DNA of 64,000 nucleotides from Rhodobacterales bacterium (GTDB taxonomy: Bacteria; Pseudomonadota; Alphaproteobacteria; Rhodobacterales; Rhodobacteraceae). Within the stretch, counting starts at the first letter, position 1, and every line of letters begins with the position of its first letter. Positions 45,403-54,814 of this stretch are shown one piece after another. Location: positions 16,924-80,923 of the forward strand of contig PDSA01000004.1 of the NCBI GenBank assembly GCA_002748285.1, written 5' to 3'. The position numbers were made by a program, and so were the translations under genes. The notes under the pieces were generated by a model. That model had not been told where the DNA came from and made no database searches. It worked only from the letters and a program-made list of their open reading frames with translations.

Positions 45403-46334
45403 CCGCCGCGCTCCTTTAATACCGACACATGCGCCGCCACCGAAGCGGCCAATGCGTTCAGATCATAGCCCCCTTCCAGAGCCGATACAATGCGCCCCTT
45501 GCAACGCCGGTCCGCCAGATCGCAAATTCGCTGTGTCAGCCAGATGAAATCCGAAACCTCCCAGTTCAGCCCAGCCAGCGGGTCGTCACGGTGGGCATCA
45601 AAGCCGGCGGAGATCAGGATCAGGTCGGGGGCGAAATCATCAATGGCGGGAAAAATCTGCCCCTCATAGGCGTCGTGCAGCGCCTGGGTGCCGCTGCCCT
45701 CCGAAAGCGGGCAGTTCAGGATGGTGCCATGGGCGCCGGTTTCGTTGGCCGCCCCGGTGCCGGGGTAAAGCGGCATCTGGTGGGACGAGGCAAACAGGGT
45801 CCGAGGCTCATCCCACAGCAGATCCTGCGTGCCATTGCCGTGATGCACGTCGAAATCAATGATCGCCACCCGCTCGGCCAGCCCATGTTCCAGCGCATAT
45901 TTCGCACCGATCGCGACATTGCCGAACAGGCAAAAGCCCATGGATTTTTGCCGCTCGGCATGGTGGCCGGGCGGGCGCAGGGCGCAAAAGGCGTTATCGG
46001 CCTCGCCAGCCATCACCGCCTCAACCGCCTGCACCACCCCACCGGCGGCGCGTTTGGCGGCTTGCAGACTGCCCGGGGACATATTCGTATCCGCATCCAG
46101 TGTCACCCAACCCTGATCCGGGGCCTGCTGTTGCAGATGCTCCAGATAGGCAGGTGGGTGGCACAGCAGCAGATCGGCCTCGCAGGCCAGTTCGGCAGGT
46201 TGGCGCAGCAGATCGTCAAAGCTGCTCTCTGACAGCGCGGATTGCACATGGTCCAGCCGCGCCACCTGCTCGGCATGGCCGGGCGGGTTGACGTGCTGCA
46301 AACAGTCGGGATGGGTGATCAGTAAGGTTGTCAT
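45399..46334 (-). CDS. Histone-deacetylase-superfamily hydrolase
   Basis: 311 residues from ATG 46334. Zinc-hydrolase signature: RPPGHHAERQKSMGFCLFGN, IIDFDVHHGNGTQDL (Asp/His zinc ligands), ISAGFDAHRDDPLAGL and ALEGGYDL. Bacterial members act on acetylpolyamines or other small N-acetyl compounds, or on acetylated proteins. It is first in the operon with xseB-ispA-dxs, a standard order in Rhodobacterales; the functional link is not known. Confidence 0.9.
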   Translation of the reverse strand: MTTLLITHPDCLQHVNPPGHAEQVARLDHVQSALSESSFDDLLRQPAELACEADLLLCHPPAYLEHLQQQAPDQGWVTLDADTNMSPGSLQAAKRAAGGVVQAVEAVMAGEADNAFCALRPPGHHAERQKSMGFCLFGNVAIGAKYALEHGLAERVAIIDFDVHHGNGTQDLLWDEPRTLFASSHQMPLYPGTGAANETGAHGTILNCPLSEGSGTQALHDAYEGQIFPAIDDFAPDLILISAGFDAHRDDPLAGLNWEVSDFIWLTQRICDLADRRCKGRIVSALEGGYDLNALAASVAAHVSVLKERGG

Positions 46335-46558
46335 AGGCTTAAGGCTAGGGCAATCGCGGCGGCGAGACAAGCGGCATCGCAAGCGCGGGATGGGGCTTGG
46401 TCAGTTGCCCGGTTTTCCGGGGGGATTTTCCCCAGCAATGGTAAGGGGTGCCATACTATCTATAGTGGCTTTTTGCTGATAGCCTATGCAAGCAGAGCTG
46501 GTGAATGTATTAAAGGATCACCATAACCCCAAAACTTTGTGTCAGCAAAGGAGGACCA

Positions 46559-47206
46559 ATGGGACATTTTATTATGATCTTGCTGATCAGCGCCCTATTT
46601 GTTTGGAGGCCCGGCGCAACAGCTGACAAGACCAGCGCCGAAATGCCCGCATTTGGCGTGCCGGTCGCGCAGCTAAAGCCCGCAACAGACCCACCCTATT
46701 ACCGCGGCCTGCTGCTTGGTGCAGACCATCCAAGTATGAAATATCGGCATGGTCAGGAAGCCGTGGCAACGGCCAAGAAGTTTCCAAACGCGCTGCAATG
46801 CCTGTCATTTGAACCGGGCGATGAGATCGTATCGCTTGCACGCCTGAACACCGCGCGGTTTGAAACAGTGAGGGATCTTGAGATTTGCCTGCAACGGGTG
46901 GGAAATCAGCTGGGGGATCTTTCGAAAGTCGAGCCTTGGTTGCGCGCGGTTGGTTTTAGCAAAGTAGAAGAATGGCCCTTCCGTAACTGGCTGTCGAGGG
47001 ATAGCCGTGAAGTCACCGCTGATGAGGTGGCTGTCTATTATGCAGAATGGAGGGGTGAGGGGTCATTTACGGAGCAATTATATCCATTGAATCTCTGGAA
47101 CCATTGGGCGACGAACATCTTTGCCAGAAATATGACCATGACGTTTGTCGTGCGCCGGAGCGATGCGCGCGTGATTGGCGTTGATGCCGGGATGATCTTT
47201 TTGTGA
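46559..47206 (+). CDS. Unknown secreted protein, first of a tandem paralogue pair
   Basis: 215 residues with a strong AAAGGAGG site and a signal peptide (cut near PGATA-DK). The mature part has FPNALQCLSF, then DLEICLQRVGNQLGD followed by WLRAVGFSKVE, and near the end WATNIFARN before a final beta-rich segment. The same blocks occur in the next gene (DIEVCLFRIASSLGS...WFVSQGMQRVK; ITASNIFST), so the two are paralogues. The conserved Cys of the CLQ/CLF block could pair with the earlier Cys of the QCL/SCL block. Family not recognised. Base composition is less GC-rich than the neighbours. Confidence 0.7.
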   Translation: MGHFIMILLISALFVWRPGATADKTSAEMPAFGVPVAQLKPATDPPYYRGLLLGADHPSMKYRHGQEAVATAKKFPNALQCLSFEPGDEIVSLARLNTARFETVRDLEICLQRVGNQLGDLSKVEPWLRAVGFSKVEEWPFRNWLSRDSREVTADEVAVYYAEWRGEGSFTEQLYPLNLWNHWATNIFARNMTMTFVVRRSDARVIGVDAGMIFL

Positions 47207-47391
47207 AAAATTGGCGAGGTAAATGCCAATATGGCTGGCGGCAAGCCCGGCCCGGTGTTGGGGTTCGGCTTAGGAAGATGCGCATTTATAATTGTTTTCA
47301 CCCGCTAACCCCGTATGATCTGACAACCATGTGCCAGCCCCAAAACACCCCAAAAACGCAACCCTCCTCTTGTTGGCGGGATGTTGTTTCT

Positions 47392-48039
47392 ATGGCCGCT
47401 CTGTTCTGGAAATTCTGCAAATCCCGCTGGGGGCGGAAAATCCTGACGGTTTTTGCGGGGCTGTTCGCAGTCTGGGCCATATTGTCTTGGCTGGATACCA
47501 CCTCGGTTGAGCTGCCGGACTTCACCGGCCCTCCCCTCGCCTATGAGCGCTTGCCCGATGAAAGGACCGACCCGTTTCTGGTCTACGGCAAACGTCCCGT
47601 AAAGCGGGCCAATCAGCAAGCCGCGCGGCGCTGGCCGGATGTGCGCTCTTGTCTGATGCGCAGCGAACGCAAAGCCGAAACGCCGGACCTTCGGAAAATG
47701 AACTGGGGGAAAATGCGCCGGAAAGAAGATATTGAGGTTTGCCTGTTTCGGATCGCCTCCAGCCTCGGCTCGCCTGAGGCAATGCGGGATTGGTTTGTGT
47801 CGCAAGGGATGCAGCGGGTGAAAATAGAGATGCGCAAAAAGCGCGGGAATCTGTATCCCGAGGACATTTGGCACATCACCGCCAGCAACATCTTTTCGAC
47901 CGGCAAGACCTTTCGCGAAACACCGATTCCATGGCGGTATCTGTGGATGTCGATCTCGCGTGGCGAAGGTTTCTCGGTGTCGCTGACGAAAACCGGGCGG
48001 GTTTTTGGCACCTACTATTCTGATAATAATGTGTTGTAA
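47392..48039 (+). CDS. Unknown membrane-anchored protein, second of the tandem paralogue pair
   Basis: 215 residues from the ATG at 47392; the frame stays open upstream to 47203 but that part lacks similarity and has poor start context. One N-terminal membrane helix (ILTVFAGLFAVWAILSWL) precedes a domain sharing the SCLMRSE, DIEVCLFRIASSLGS and ITASNIFST blocks with the gene before it. Equal length and tandem position indicate duplication and divergence, one copy secreted and one anchored. Function unknown. Confidence 0.65.
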   Translation: MAALFWKFCKSRWGRKILTVFAGLFAVWAILSWLDTTSVELPDFTGPPLAYERLPDERTDPFLVYGKRPVKRANQQAARRWPDVRSCLMRSERKAETPDLRKMNWGKMRRKEDIEVCLFRIASSLGSPEAMRDWFVSQGMQRVKIEMRKKRGNLYPEDIWHITASNIFSTGKTFRETPIPWRYLWMSISRGEGFSVSLTKTGRVFGTYYSDNNVL

Positions 48040-48191
48040 TGGCTTGAAAAGAGGCGACAAAGCGATGCTCAAAACACATCACACAGAGCTGTAAAGAGTT
48101 TTCTGATGCCGAGCCCATTTTGCCCATTCTGAGACTGAATTGACCTCTGACTTTCCCCAGAGCAATCAAGACCACACCGCCCCTGCCCCCT

Positions 48192-49901
48192 TTACCCCCG
48201 CAGCGCCAGCCGCATCAGCCGGGGCAGTTGGGACAGTTTCGGGCGGTATTGCAGCCGGGTCATACGCCGGCCTAGCGGAGCTTGGGTTTTATGGGTCACA
48301 AACCAGGGCGGGCGCGGCATCAGGGTGAATTCTCCGGCCAGAACACTGCGGGGAAACGGGCGAAACGGAGCCCGCAGCACCGTGCGTTGCGCCCGATCAA
48401 ACATATAGCTGTTATGCACAAAACCGATGCCGCTCTGCACATCCGTCAGGCTGTGGCCGGGAAACGCCCCCCAAGGGGTCTGGCTCAGCGAAAAGCCCAG
48501 CCCCGACCAGGCATTGATGCCGATGCAACCATAATGCAGATCGGCAATCAGGCTTTCAAACCGCTTGGCTCCGATCTGTTTGATGGTTTTGGGATGGATG
48601 ATGATATTGGCCCCCAGCGTGCCATGCAGTCGCTCATTGGCAAAGCGGATGGCCGTGCGCAGATAATCGGCCGCATCGGTGCCGCTGATCCTGTGGGTGC
48701 TGAGCGCGGGGGCAAAGACTTCGGTCTGGGTGAACCAGTCATCATCGCCCTCACGATAGGGCACCATCACACAGGCCGGGGCGGTGCCGCGTGGCCATTG
48801 TTGCGCCCGGGTGCTGTGATCGGCGAATTGTTCCATCCGCTGCGCCGCGCCGGGGTAATAAGCCGGGCGGGGTTCGAGATCAGCGATCACCGCGGCGAGT
48901 TCGCTCAGCAAAGCATCGGTTTGCCCCCACTCGCCGGGCAGGATCAGCATCTGGCAGGCGATGCAGTTAAAGCCGGAATTGTGCAGCTTCTGGCTGGCGA
49001 TATGCTCGGCCTGAAAACGTAGATCGGCAGCGCTCCACGGCCCCGGAACGACGACGGTCGGCCCCACCGCGCCCAGCTCAGAGGTGATCGGGCGGGTATT
49101 GATCGGGGTGCCGGCCTGCTTGTTTTTGCGCCCGGTTTCGCCGCTGCCCCAGACAATCGCATCATGGCTGGCCTGAGACCCGGTGATGTGGATTTCCTCG
49201 ACCAGATCGTGATTGCACAGATACTGCCCCAGCGCCGCATCGCCTTTGACAATACGCAGCGCATCAAGGTCGATCAGCGGTTTCAAGGCAGTTTCCAGAA
49301 ATTCCGCCAGATACTCATTGACCGGGTTCAGTTTCAGCATCACCACCTGATGCCGGGAAAACAGCCTGTGAAAACAATCCAGCGGCGCGATCGAGGCAAT
49401 GTTGCCCGCCCCCAGCACCAGCGCCAGCTTGCCGATGCGCTGCTGCGGTGGGATGTCATAGGCGGTGGCCACGCTATCGGCCAGAGTGTCGCGGGTGACG
49501 CCGGGCTGCATCCAGACCTCAGCCTTCACCCCCGGCAGCAGCAGCTTGTCCCAGATCGAGGCCGGCATCACCCGGGCGGCGATCTGGCCGGTGGTGAGGG
49601 TGCGCAGGGGGATGGCGTCAAGAAAGGCTTTGCCCGGCATTTGCCGCAGGGTTTCCAGCAGCGCGTTGCAGCCGGTCATCAGCGCATAGGGGCCGGAAAA
49701 CCACTCTTCGCCCACCAGCGGCGATGTGGGCGCAATGCCCTTGGCCTCGGCCGCGCGGGCAACCCAATCATCGGCCACCTCCATCAGATGGGTCTTGATC
49801 TGTTCCAAGACCGCGATGCGCTGGTTCAAATCCGTTTCAGCCCAGCGCTGTTTGGCCGCGCTCAGCTGGGTAAGGGCAAGGTCTGGCTGGGCGTGGTCCA
49901 T
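48192..49901 (-). CDS. Long aldehyde dehydrogenase family protein
   Basis: 569 residues, ~80-100 more than a typical ALDH. It contains a nucleotide loop (LVLGAGNIASIAPLD), the general-base segment ITSELGAVGPT (Glu) and the catalytic Cys in FNCIACQM. The N-terminal ~120 residues and the basic C-terminal ~70 residues (RAPFRPFPRSV, RRMTRLQYRP) are extra. This branch is seen in alphaproteobacteria beside hflX or lipid genes; the substrate is unknown. It lies 29 bp after hflX on the same strand and may be co-transcribed. Confidence 0.82.
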   Translation of the reverse strand: MDHAQPDLALTQLSAAKQRWAETDLNQRIAVLEQIKTHLMEVADDWVARAAEAKGIAPTSPLVGEEWFSGPYALMTGCNALLETLRQMPGKAFLDAIPLRTLTTGQIAARVMPASIWDKLLLPGVKAEVWMQPGVTRDTLADSVATAYDIPPQQRIGKLALVLGAGNIASIAPLDCFHRLFSRHQVVMLKLNPVNEYLAEFLETALKPLIDLDALRIVKGDAALGQYLCNHDLVEEIHITGSQASHDAIVWGSGETGRKNKQAGTPINTRPITSELGAVGPTVVVPGPWSAADLRFQAEHIASQKLHNSGFNCIACQMLILPGEWGQTDALLSELAAVIADLEPRPAYYPGAAQRMEQFADHSTRAQQWPRGTAPACVMVPYREGDDDWFTQTEVFAPALSTHRISGTDAADYLRTAIRFANERLHGTLGANIIIHPKTIKQIGAKRFESLIADLHYGCIGINAWSGLGFSLSQTPWGAFPGHSLTDVQSGIGFVHNSYMFDRAQRTVLRAPFRPFPRSVLAGEFTLMPRPPWFVTHKTQAPLGRRMTRLQYRPKLSQLPRLMRLALRG

Positions 49902-49929
49902 GGGGGCTCCGTTGGGTTAAAGGCTGATC

Positions 49930-51204
49930 TTACATCTCACGATACTGCTTTTGCTGCCGTGCCGTCCAGAGCACCTGCACGCGAAACCCCTCATCCGTGG
50001 ACTCTTCGCTGGTCAGCAAGCCCTGTTCAAACAGCCACGCCCGCTTGCGCCCTTCGGCATAAGGGATCAGCAATTCGCAGGCGGTTTTCGGATCGGTCAG
50101 CTGATCGGAGATCGCCTGCAACACGGCATCAATCCCCTGCCCGGTGACCGAAGAAATCGCGAATTTATCCTCGTGCCGGCTGGCCTGTTCGATCCGGGCG
50201 GCCTGTTCTTCGGGCTCCAGCAGGTCGATTTTGTTCCAAAGCTCCAGCATCTTGGCATCTTCGGGCACGCCCAGCTGATCCAGAACCGCGGCGACATTGC
50301 GGGCCTGCTCAACGGTATCGACATGCGAAATATCGCGCACATGGATCAGCAGATCGGCATCCAGAACCTCCTCCAGAGTGGCGCGAAACGCGGCGACCAG
50401 CTCGGTCGGCAGGTCCGAGATGAACCCCACCGTATCCGACAGGATGATCTCTTGCCCCGAAGGCAGCACGACCGAGCGCATGGTTGGGTCCAGCGTGGCA
50501 AACAGCATGTCCTTGGCCATCACTTTGGCCCCGGTCAGGCGGTTGAACAGGGTGGATTTGCCGGCATTGGTATAACCCACCAGCGCCACCACCGGAAACG
50601 GCACTTTTTTGCGCGAAGCCCGGTGCAATTCGCGGGTTTTCACCACTTTGGAGAGCTGACGTTTCAGCCGCGTGATGGCTTCGTCAATGGCGCGCCGGTC
50701 AGCCTCGATCTGGGTTTCCCCGGGACCGCCGACAAAGCCAAGCCCGCCGCGCTGGCGTTCAAGATGGGTCCAGGCCCGCACCAGACGGGTGCGTTGATAA
50801 GAAAGCGCAGCCATTTCCACCTGCAACACCCCTTCACGGGTGCGGGCGCGATCCGAGAAAATCTCAAGGATCAGCCCGGTGCGGTCCAGAATTTTAACGT
50901 CCCATTCCTGTTCCAGATTGCGCTGCTGCACCGGGGTGAGTGCGCCGTCAATCAGCACCAGCTCAATGTCCTGCGCTTTGAAAGTGGCCTTCAGATCCGC
51001 AATCTTGCCTTTGCCAAACAACACCCCGGCCCGCACCTTGCGCAAAGGCACGATCTCGGCCCCGACCACCAGCATGTCAGGCATCGCATTGGTCAGCGAC
51101 ACCGCTTCTTGCAAAGCGGGGGCCGCGGCGCGCCGGCTGTTATCTGATTTTATCTCGGGATGCAGAACCCATGCGCGGGTCTGGCGCGGCGGGTCGATCT
51201 CCAT
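49930..51204 (-). CDS. hflX: Ribosome-associated GTPase HflX
   Basis: HflX splits stalled or heat-damaged 70S ribosomes. 424 residues: an N-terminal glycine-rich domain (GPGETQIEADRR with GGLGFVGGPGE), the G domain with P-loop GYTNAGKST, DTVGFISDLP and NKIDLL, and a small C-terminal domain. ATG 51204 is used; a TTG one codon upstream is in frame. It follows hfq by 6 bp, the conserved hfq-hflX pair. Confidence 0.95.
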   Translation of the reverse strand: MEIDPPRQTRAWVLHPEIKSDNSRRAAAPALQEAVSLTNAMPDMLVVGAEIVPLRKVRAGVLFGKGKIADLKATFKAQDIELVLIDGALTPVQQRNLEQEWDVKILDRTGLILEIFSDRARTREGVLQVEMAALSYQRTRLVRAWTHLERQRGGLGFVGGPGETQIEADRRAIDEAITRLKRQLSKVVKTRELHRASRKKVPFPVVALVGYTNAGKSTLFNRLTGAKVMAKDMLFATLDPTMRSVVLPSGQEIILSDTVGFISDLPTELVAAFRATLEEVLDADLLIHVRDISHVDTVEQARNVAAVLDQLGVPEDAKMLELWNKIDLLEPEEQAARIEQASRHEDKFAISSVTGQGIDAVLQAISDQLTDPKTACELLIPYAEGRKRAWLFEQGLLTSEESTDEGFRVQVLWTARQQKQYREM

Positions 51205-51210
51205 CAAAGG

Positions 51211-51447
51211 CTAGCTTTCCTCGCCATCATACAGGCTGATCGGAGCGCCCGGCATGATGGTGGAAATGGCGTGTTTGTAAACCAGCTGTGCCTGCCCGTC
51301 ACGACGCAAAAGCACACAGAAATTATCAAACCAAGTGATCACCCCTTGCAGTTTGACCCCGTTGATCAGGAAAATCGTCACCGGGATTTTGTTCTTGCGC
51401 ACATTGTTCAGGAATGCATCTTGTAGGTTCTGTCTGTCGGCAGCCAT
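51211..51447 (-). CDS. hfq: RNA chaperone Hfq
   Basis: 78 residues. Sm1 motif ([29 protein letters not shown], residues 7-35 region) and Sm2 with YKHAIST show the hexameric RNA-binding core; the C-terminal tail is short, as in alphaproteobacteria. It mediates sRNA-mRNA pairing. The ~150 bp gap from trkH suggests its own promoter. Confidence 0.97.
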   Translation of the reverse strand: MAADRQNLQDAFLNNVRKNKIPVTIFLINGVKLQGVITWFDNFCVLLRRDGQAQLVYKHAISTIMPGAPISLYDGEES

Positions 51448-51598
51448 TTGTGTTTCGCCTTTATTATTGCGGCCCGCCTCTGTTGGGCATGGTGTTCAAG
51501 TTTTGTTTATATCTGGATACTTACAACTCTGTGTCCATATTACAATAGGAGTGCTGCGCAAAAACCGCAAGCTTGGGGATTAATCGGGCCAATGTGTT

Positions 51599-53119
51599 CT
51601 AAGAGCGCCACAAGGCCGGGTTCAGCAGCGCGATAATCGCCAGCGTTTCCAGACGGCCCAAAGCCATCGCCGCCATCAAAATGACCTTGGACACCTCATC
51701 AAGGCCACCGTAGCTGAGGCTGCCCTGGGTGGCGACTTCGGCCAGCGGGCCGGTGGTGGAAAGGGCGGAAATGGCGAACACCATGGCGCTGTCAAAGGAC
51801 AGCCCGTTGAGCGACAATGCCAGCATCACCACCGCCACCGACACGGTGAACAGCATGAAAAAAATCCACGAGATTTGCGCACCGGAACGGTTGAGCATCC
51901 GGCCATGCCCGCCCGTGCCGCTGACGCTGGAGGGGTGCAGCAGCCGGTCCATTTCGCGCATACCATGCTTATAAAGCGCATAAATCCGCATCAGTTTGAC
52001 CCCGCCCGCCGTGGTCGCCACCCCGCCGCCGATGATCGACAGGCCCAGCAACAACAGACCCGGAGATTCCAGCCCCGACCAGCCCCGCGCATCGGCCCAA
52101 TCCACCGATTCAAAGCCGGTGGTGGTGAGAAATGACAACACCATGAACGCCGCCCCCCACAAAGACCGCAAGGCCGCGAACAGATCGGCCTGCACATCAC
52201 TGTCATAGGCCCCGATCCAGTGGCGCAAAAACAGCAGCACCGGCAGGATGATCACAAGGGCCGTGCCCAGTCGGAACTCAGGGTCGCTGCTCAGATCATG
52301 AATGCGAAGGCGCTTATTGTCATTGGAAAACATCAGCCGCGATACGGCAAAGAACAGAAACCCAAAGATGATGACTTCACCCAGCACGCCGCTGCCGTGA
52401 TCCGCATTCAGCCCCGAAAGCGGGGAAATGCCGCTGGTGGAAATCGTCGACATCGCATGGATCACCGCCACGATCGAGCGATCCCCCGCCAGCAGCAGCA
52501 AAATCCACAGCACCACCGTCAGCCCGGCATAGATCGGAAACAACAGCCCGCTATAGCGTAGCAACCGGCGCTGAGGATCGGCGACATGGGCGATCTGGGT
52601 GCTGCTTTTGTCGGCATTGACCTCGGCGGTGTTCGAGATCACCTCAAAGCCGCCCAGATCCAGCGGTGCCAGCACGGCAATCGCCATGATCCAGACAAAC
52701 AAGCCCCCCATCCAGCCGACCAGCGCCCGCCACAGATGCAGTGCATCGGGCAGCCGCTGGGGTTCGAACAGGGTCGCGCCGGTGGTGGTCAGGCAAGAGA
52801 CCATCTCGAAATAAGCATTCAGAAAGCTGGTGCTGCGCACTGCCTCGTAAAACGGCACCGCCAGCATGATTGGCAATACCGTAAACGCCCCCAGCAGCGC
52901 CAACAGGTGGCTGCGCACCAGACTGTCGGTTTTATTGGCTGAAGTCGCCAAGCCAATCATCCCCGTCAGGATCAGCCCGAGACTGCCGCCATACAGAAAC
53001 ACCCGTGCGACATAAAGATCCTCATCCAGATAGGCATAAACCGCCGGCACATACATGGCCAGCGCACCGACCCCCATCAGGACCACCAGCAATGGCAGGG
53101 ACAGGAAGCGGCTCAGCAT
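51599..53119 (-). CDS. trkH: Trk potassium transporter membrane subunit TrkH
   Basis: 506 residues, about ten to twelve helices in the four-fold M1-P-M2 pattern of Ktr/Trk channels; pore-loop sequences include VSCLTTTGATLF, MSTISTSGISPL, LSFLTTTGFESV and ISALSTTGPLAEV, each with the selectivity glycine. It works with TrkA, whose gene lies 9 bp upstream. Imports K+ driven by membrane potential or protons. Confidence 0.95.
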   Translation of the reverse strand: MLSRFLSLPLLVVLMGVGALAMYVPAVYAYLDEDLYVARVFLYGGSLGLILTGMIGLATSANKTDSLVRSHLLALLGAFTVLPIMLAVPFYEAVRSTSFLNAYFEMVSCLTTTGATLFEPQRLPDALHLWRALVGWMGGLFVWIMAIAVLAPLDLGGFEVISNTAEVNADKSSTQIAHVADPQRRLLRYSGLLFPIYAGLTVVLWILLLLAGDRSIVAVIHAMSTISTSGISPLSGLNADHGSGVLGEVIIFGFLFFAVSRLMFSNDNKRLRIHDLSSDPEFRLGTALVIILPVLLFLRHWIGAYDSDVQADLFAALRSLWGAAFMVLSFLTTTGFESVDWADARGWSGLESPGLLLLGLSIIGGGVATTAGGVKLMRIYALYKHGMREMDRLLHPSSVSGTGGHGRMLNRSGAQISWIFFMLFTVSVAVVMLALSLNGLSFDSAMVFAISALSTTGPLAEVATQGSLSYGGLDEVSKVILMAAMALGRLETLAIIALLNPALWRS

Positions 53120-53128
53120 CCCGGCCCC

Positions 53129-54505
53129 CTAGAAGAAATCAATCGAGACCTGCAGCAGGCTCTCGACCTCGGGCACGTCACCCGACAGGGCAAACAGCAC
53201 GATCACATCGCCCTCATTGATGCGGGTGCTGCCGCGTGGGCGCACCGTTCCGCCCTGCTGCATGATCGCGCCGACACGCACACCGGGGGGGAAATCTATA
53301 TCCGCGATTTTCTGCCCGGCAATGGACGAAGTCGACAGCACTTGCGCTTCGATCACCTCGGCTTCGGCATCGCCCACCGAATAGACCGCCCGCACCCGCC
53401 CATGGCGGATATGGCGCAAAATTGAGCTGACCGTGGTGGCGCGCGGGTTGATATAGGCGTCAATCCCCATCGGCGTCATCAGCGAGATCAGCGAGGGATC
53501 ATTCACCAGACAAATGGCCAGCGGGCAGCCTTCGGCCTTGGCCCGGACTGAGGCCAGCACATTGGTTTTATCATCATCGGTGACGCATAAAATCGCATCG
53601 GCACGGGTGATCCCGGCCTCTTCCAGCAACTCGATGCTCAGCCCGTCGCCATGCAGCACGATGGTCTTTTCCAGCGCATCGGCGGCGACTTCGGCGCGCT
53701 TGCGATCCTGTTCGATCACCTTGGCGCGCACCCGATGCGGCCGCCGCTCCAGCTCTTGCGCTACCGCCAGCCCGACATTGCCGCCACCGACAATCACGAT
53801 GCGCTCTTGTTTGGTGTTGCTTTTGCCAAACACCTCAAGCGTGCGCGGCACATCGGGGGTGTGGGTGAACACATAGATTTCGTCTTCGGGTTCCAGATGG
53901 TCCTGCGGCTGGGGTACAAACAAACGCCCTTGGCGACGAATACCGGCGACATTGACGCTGAGTGTCGAAAACTGATCGGTCAGCTCGCGCAAAGGCGTGT
54001 TCAGCACCGGGCAATCGGCCTCGATCAACATGCCCAGCAGCTGCGATTTATCCTCAAGGAAATGCTCGGTATCAAAGGCCGAAGGCGCGGTGAACCGCTG
54101 CAAGGCGGCGGCAGCCACCTCGCGTTCGGGGCTGATCACCACATCAATCGGCATGTTGTCGCGGCTGTAAAGATCGGAGTAGAGCGAGGCCAGATAACTC
54201 TGGCTGCGCACCCGGGCGATTTTGCGCGGCACCTCGAACACTGAATGCGCCACCTGACAGGTCACCATGTTGACCTCGTCGGAATAGGTGGCGGCAATGA
54301 TCATATCGGTGTCCCGCGCCCCGGCCTGTTCCAGAATATCCGGGTGGCTGGCAAAGCCGGCAATCCCCTGCACCTGCAGCGTTTCGGTGGCCCGATGCAC
54401 CAGAGCAGGGTTGCTATCGACCACCGTCACATCATTGTCTTCCCCGGACAGATGGCGGGCAATCTGCCAGCCCACCTGCCCCGCTCCGCATATGATCACC
54501 TTCAT
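53129..54505 (-). CDS. trkA: Trk potassium uptake regulator TrkA
   Basis: 458-residue cytoplasmic NAD(H)/nucleotide-binding regulator with two RCK repeats: Rossmann loops VIICGAGQVGWQIA (residue 3 on) and IVIVGGGNVGLAVA (~232 on), each followed by a TrkA-C domain. In relatives this gene sits next to ntrX; here a ~4 kb sulfide-related block separates them. Confidence 0.95.
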   Translation of the reverse strand: MKVIICGAGQVGWQIARHLSGEDNDVTVVDSNPALVHRATETLQVQGIAGFASHPDILEQAGARDTDMIIAATYSDEVNMVTCQVAHSVFEVPRKIARVRSQSYLASLYSDLYSRDNMPIDVVISPEREVAAAALQRFTAPSAFDTEHFLEDKSQLLGMLIEADCPVLNTPLRELTDQFSTLSVNVAGIRRQGRLFVPQPQDHLEPEDEIYVFTHTPDVPRTLEVFGKSNTKQERIVIVGGGNVGLAVAQELERRPHRVRAKVIEQDRKRAEVAADALEKTIVLHGDGLSIELLEEAGITRADAILCVTDDDKTNVLASVRAKAEGCPLAICLVNDPSLISLMTPMGIDAYINPRATTVSSILRHIRHGRVRAVYSVGDAEAEVIEAQVLSTSSIAGQKIADIDFPPGVRVGAIMQQGGTVRPRGSTRINEGDVIVLFALSGDVPEVESLLQVSIDFF

Positions 54506-54679
54506 TCAGGCACCCTTTTTGCCGCATGTGGCATGGCCCACACGGCCCCTGAATGCCAGAAGCCAGAACAGGGGTCAATCGGGGAAAACCGCAGGCCGCG
54601 ACCACAAATCCGGGCATTTTCGCCCCTTGACCCGGCTAAATTGCATCCATGGCATAAAAAACATTGCCCTGATAGGGTT

Positions 54680-54699
54680 CTATTCAATATATTGAATAG
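54680..54699. promoter_or_regulatory. SqrR/BigR-type operator upstream of sqr
   Basis: CTATTCAATATATTGAATAG is a perfect 20 bp palindrome containing ATTC (54682-54685), eight bases and GAAT (54694-54697), the published operator pattern of the persulfide-responsive ArsR-type repressor SqrR of Rhodobacter capsulatus and its relative BigR. TTGCCC (54664-54669) and TATATT (54688-54693) could be the promoter, with the -10 inside the palindrome. It is 115 bp before the sqr start. The rest of the 309 bp trkA-sqr gap shows no gene. The sqrR gene is not in this window. Confidence 0.78.
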
Positions 54700-54814
54700 C
54701 AGGTGCAGGCCGATCCACCCTGACGTCGGGGCAGACACATTTTCTGCACCCAAACCCACTCCCGAAGACGTGGCCTTTTCGCCCCCTGTTCGGGGTACAA
54801 AACAGGATAAGACA

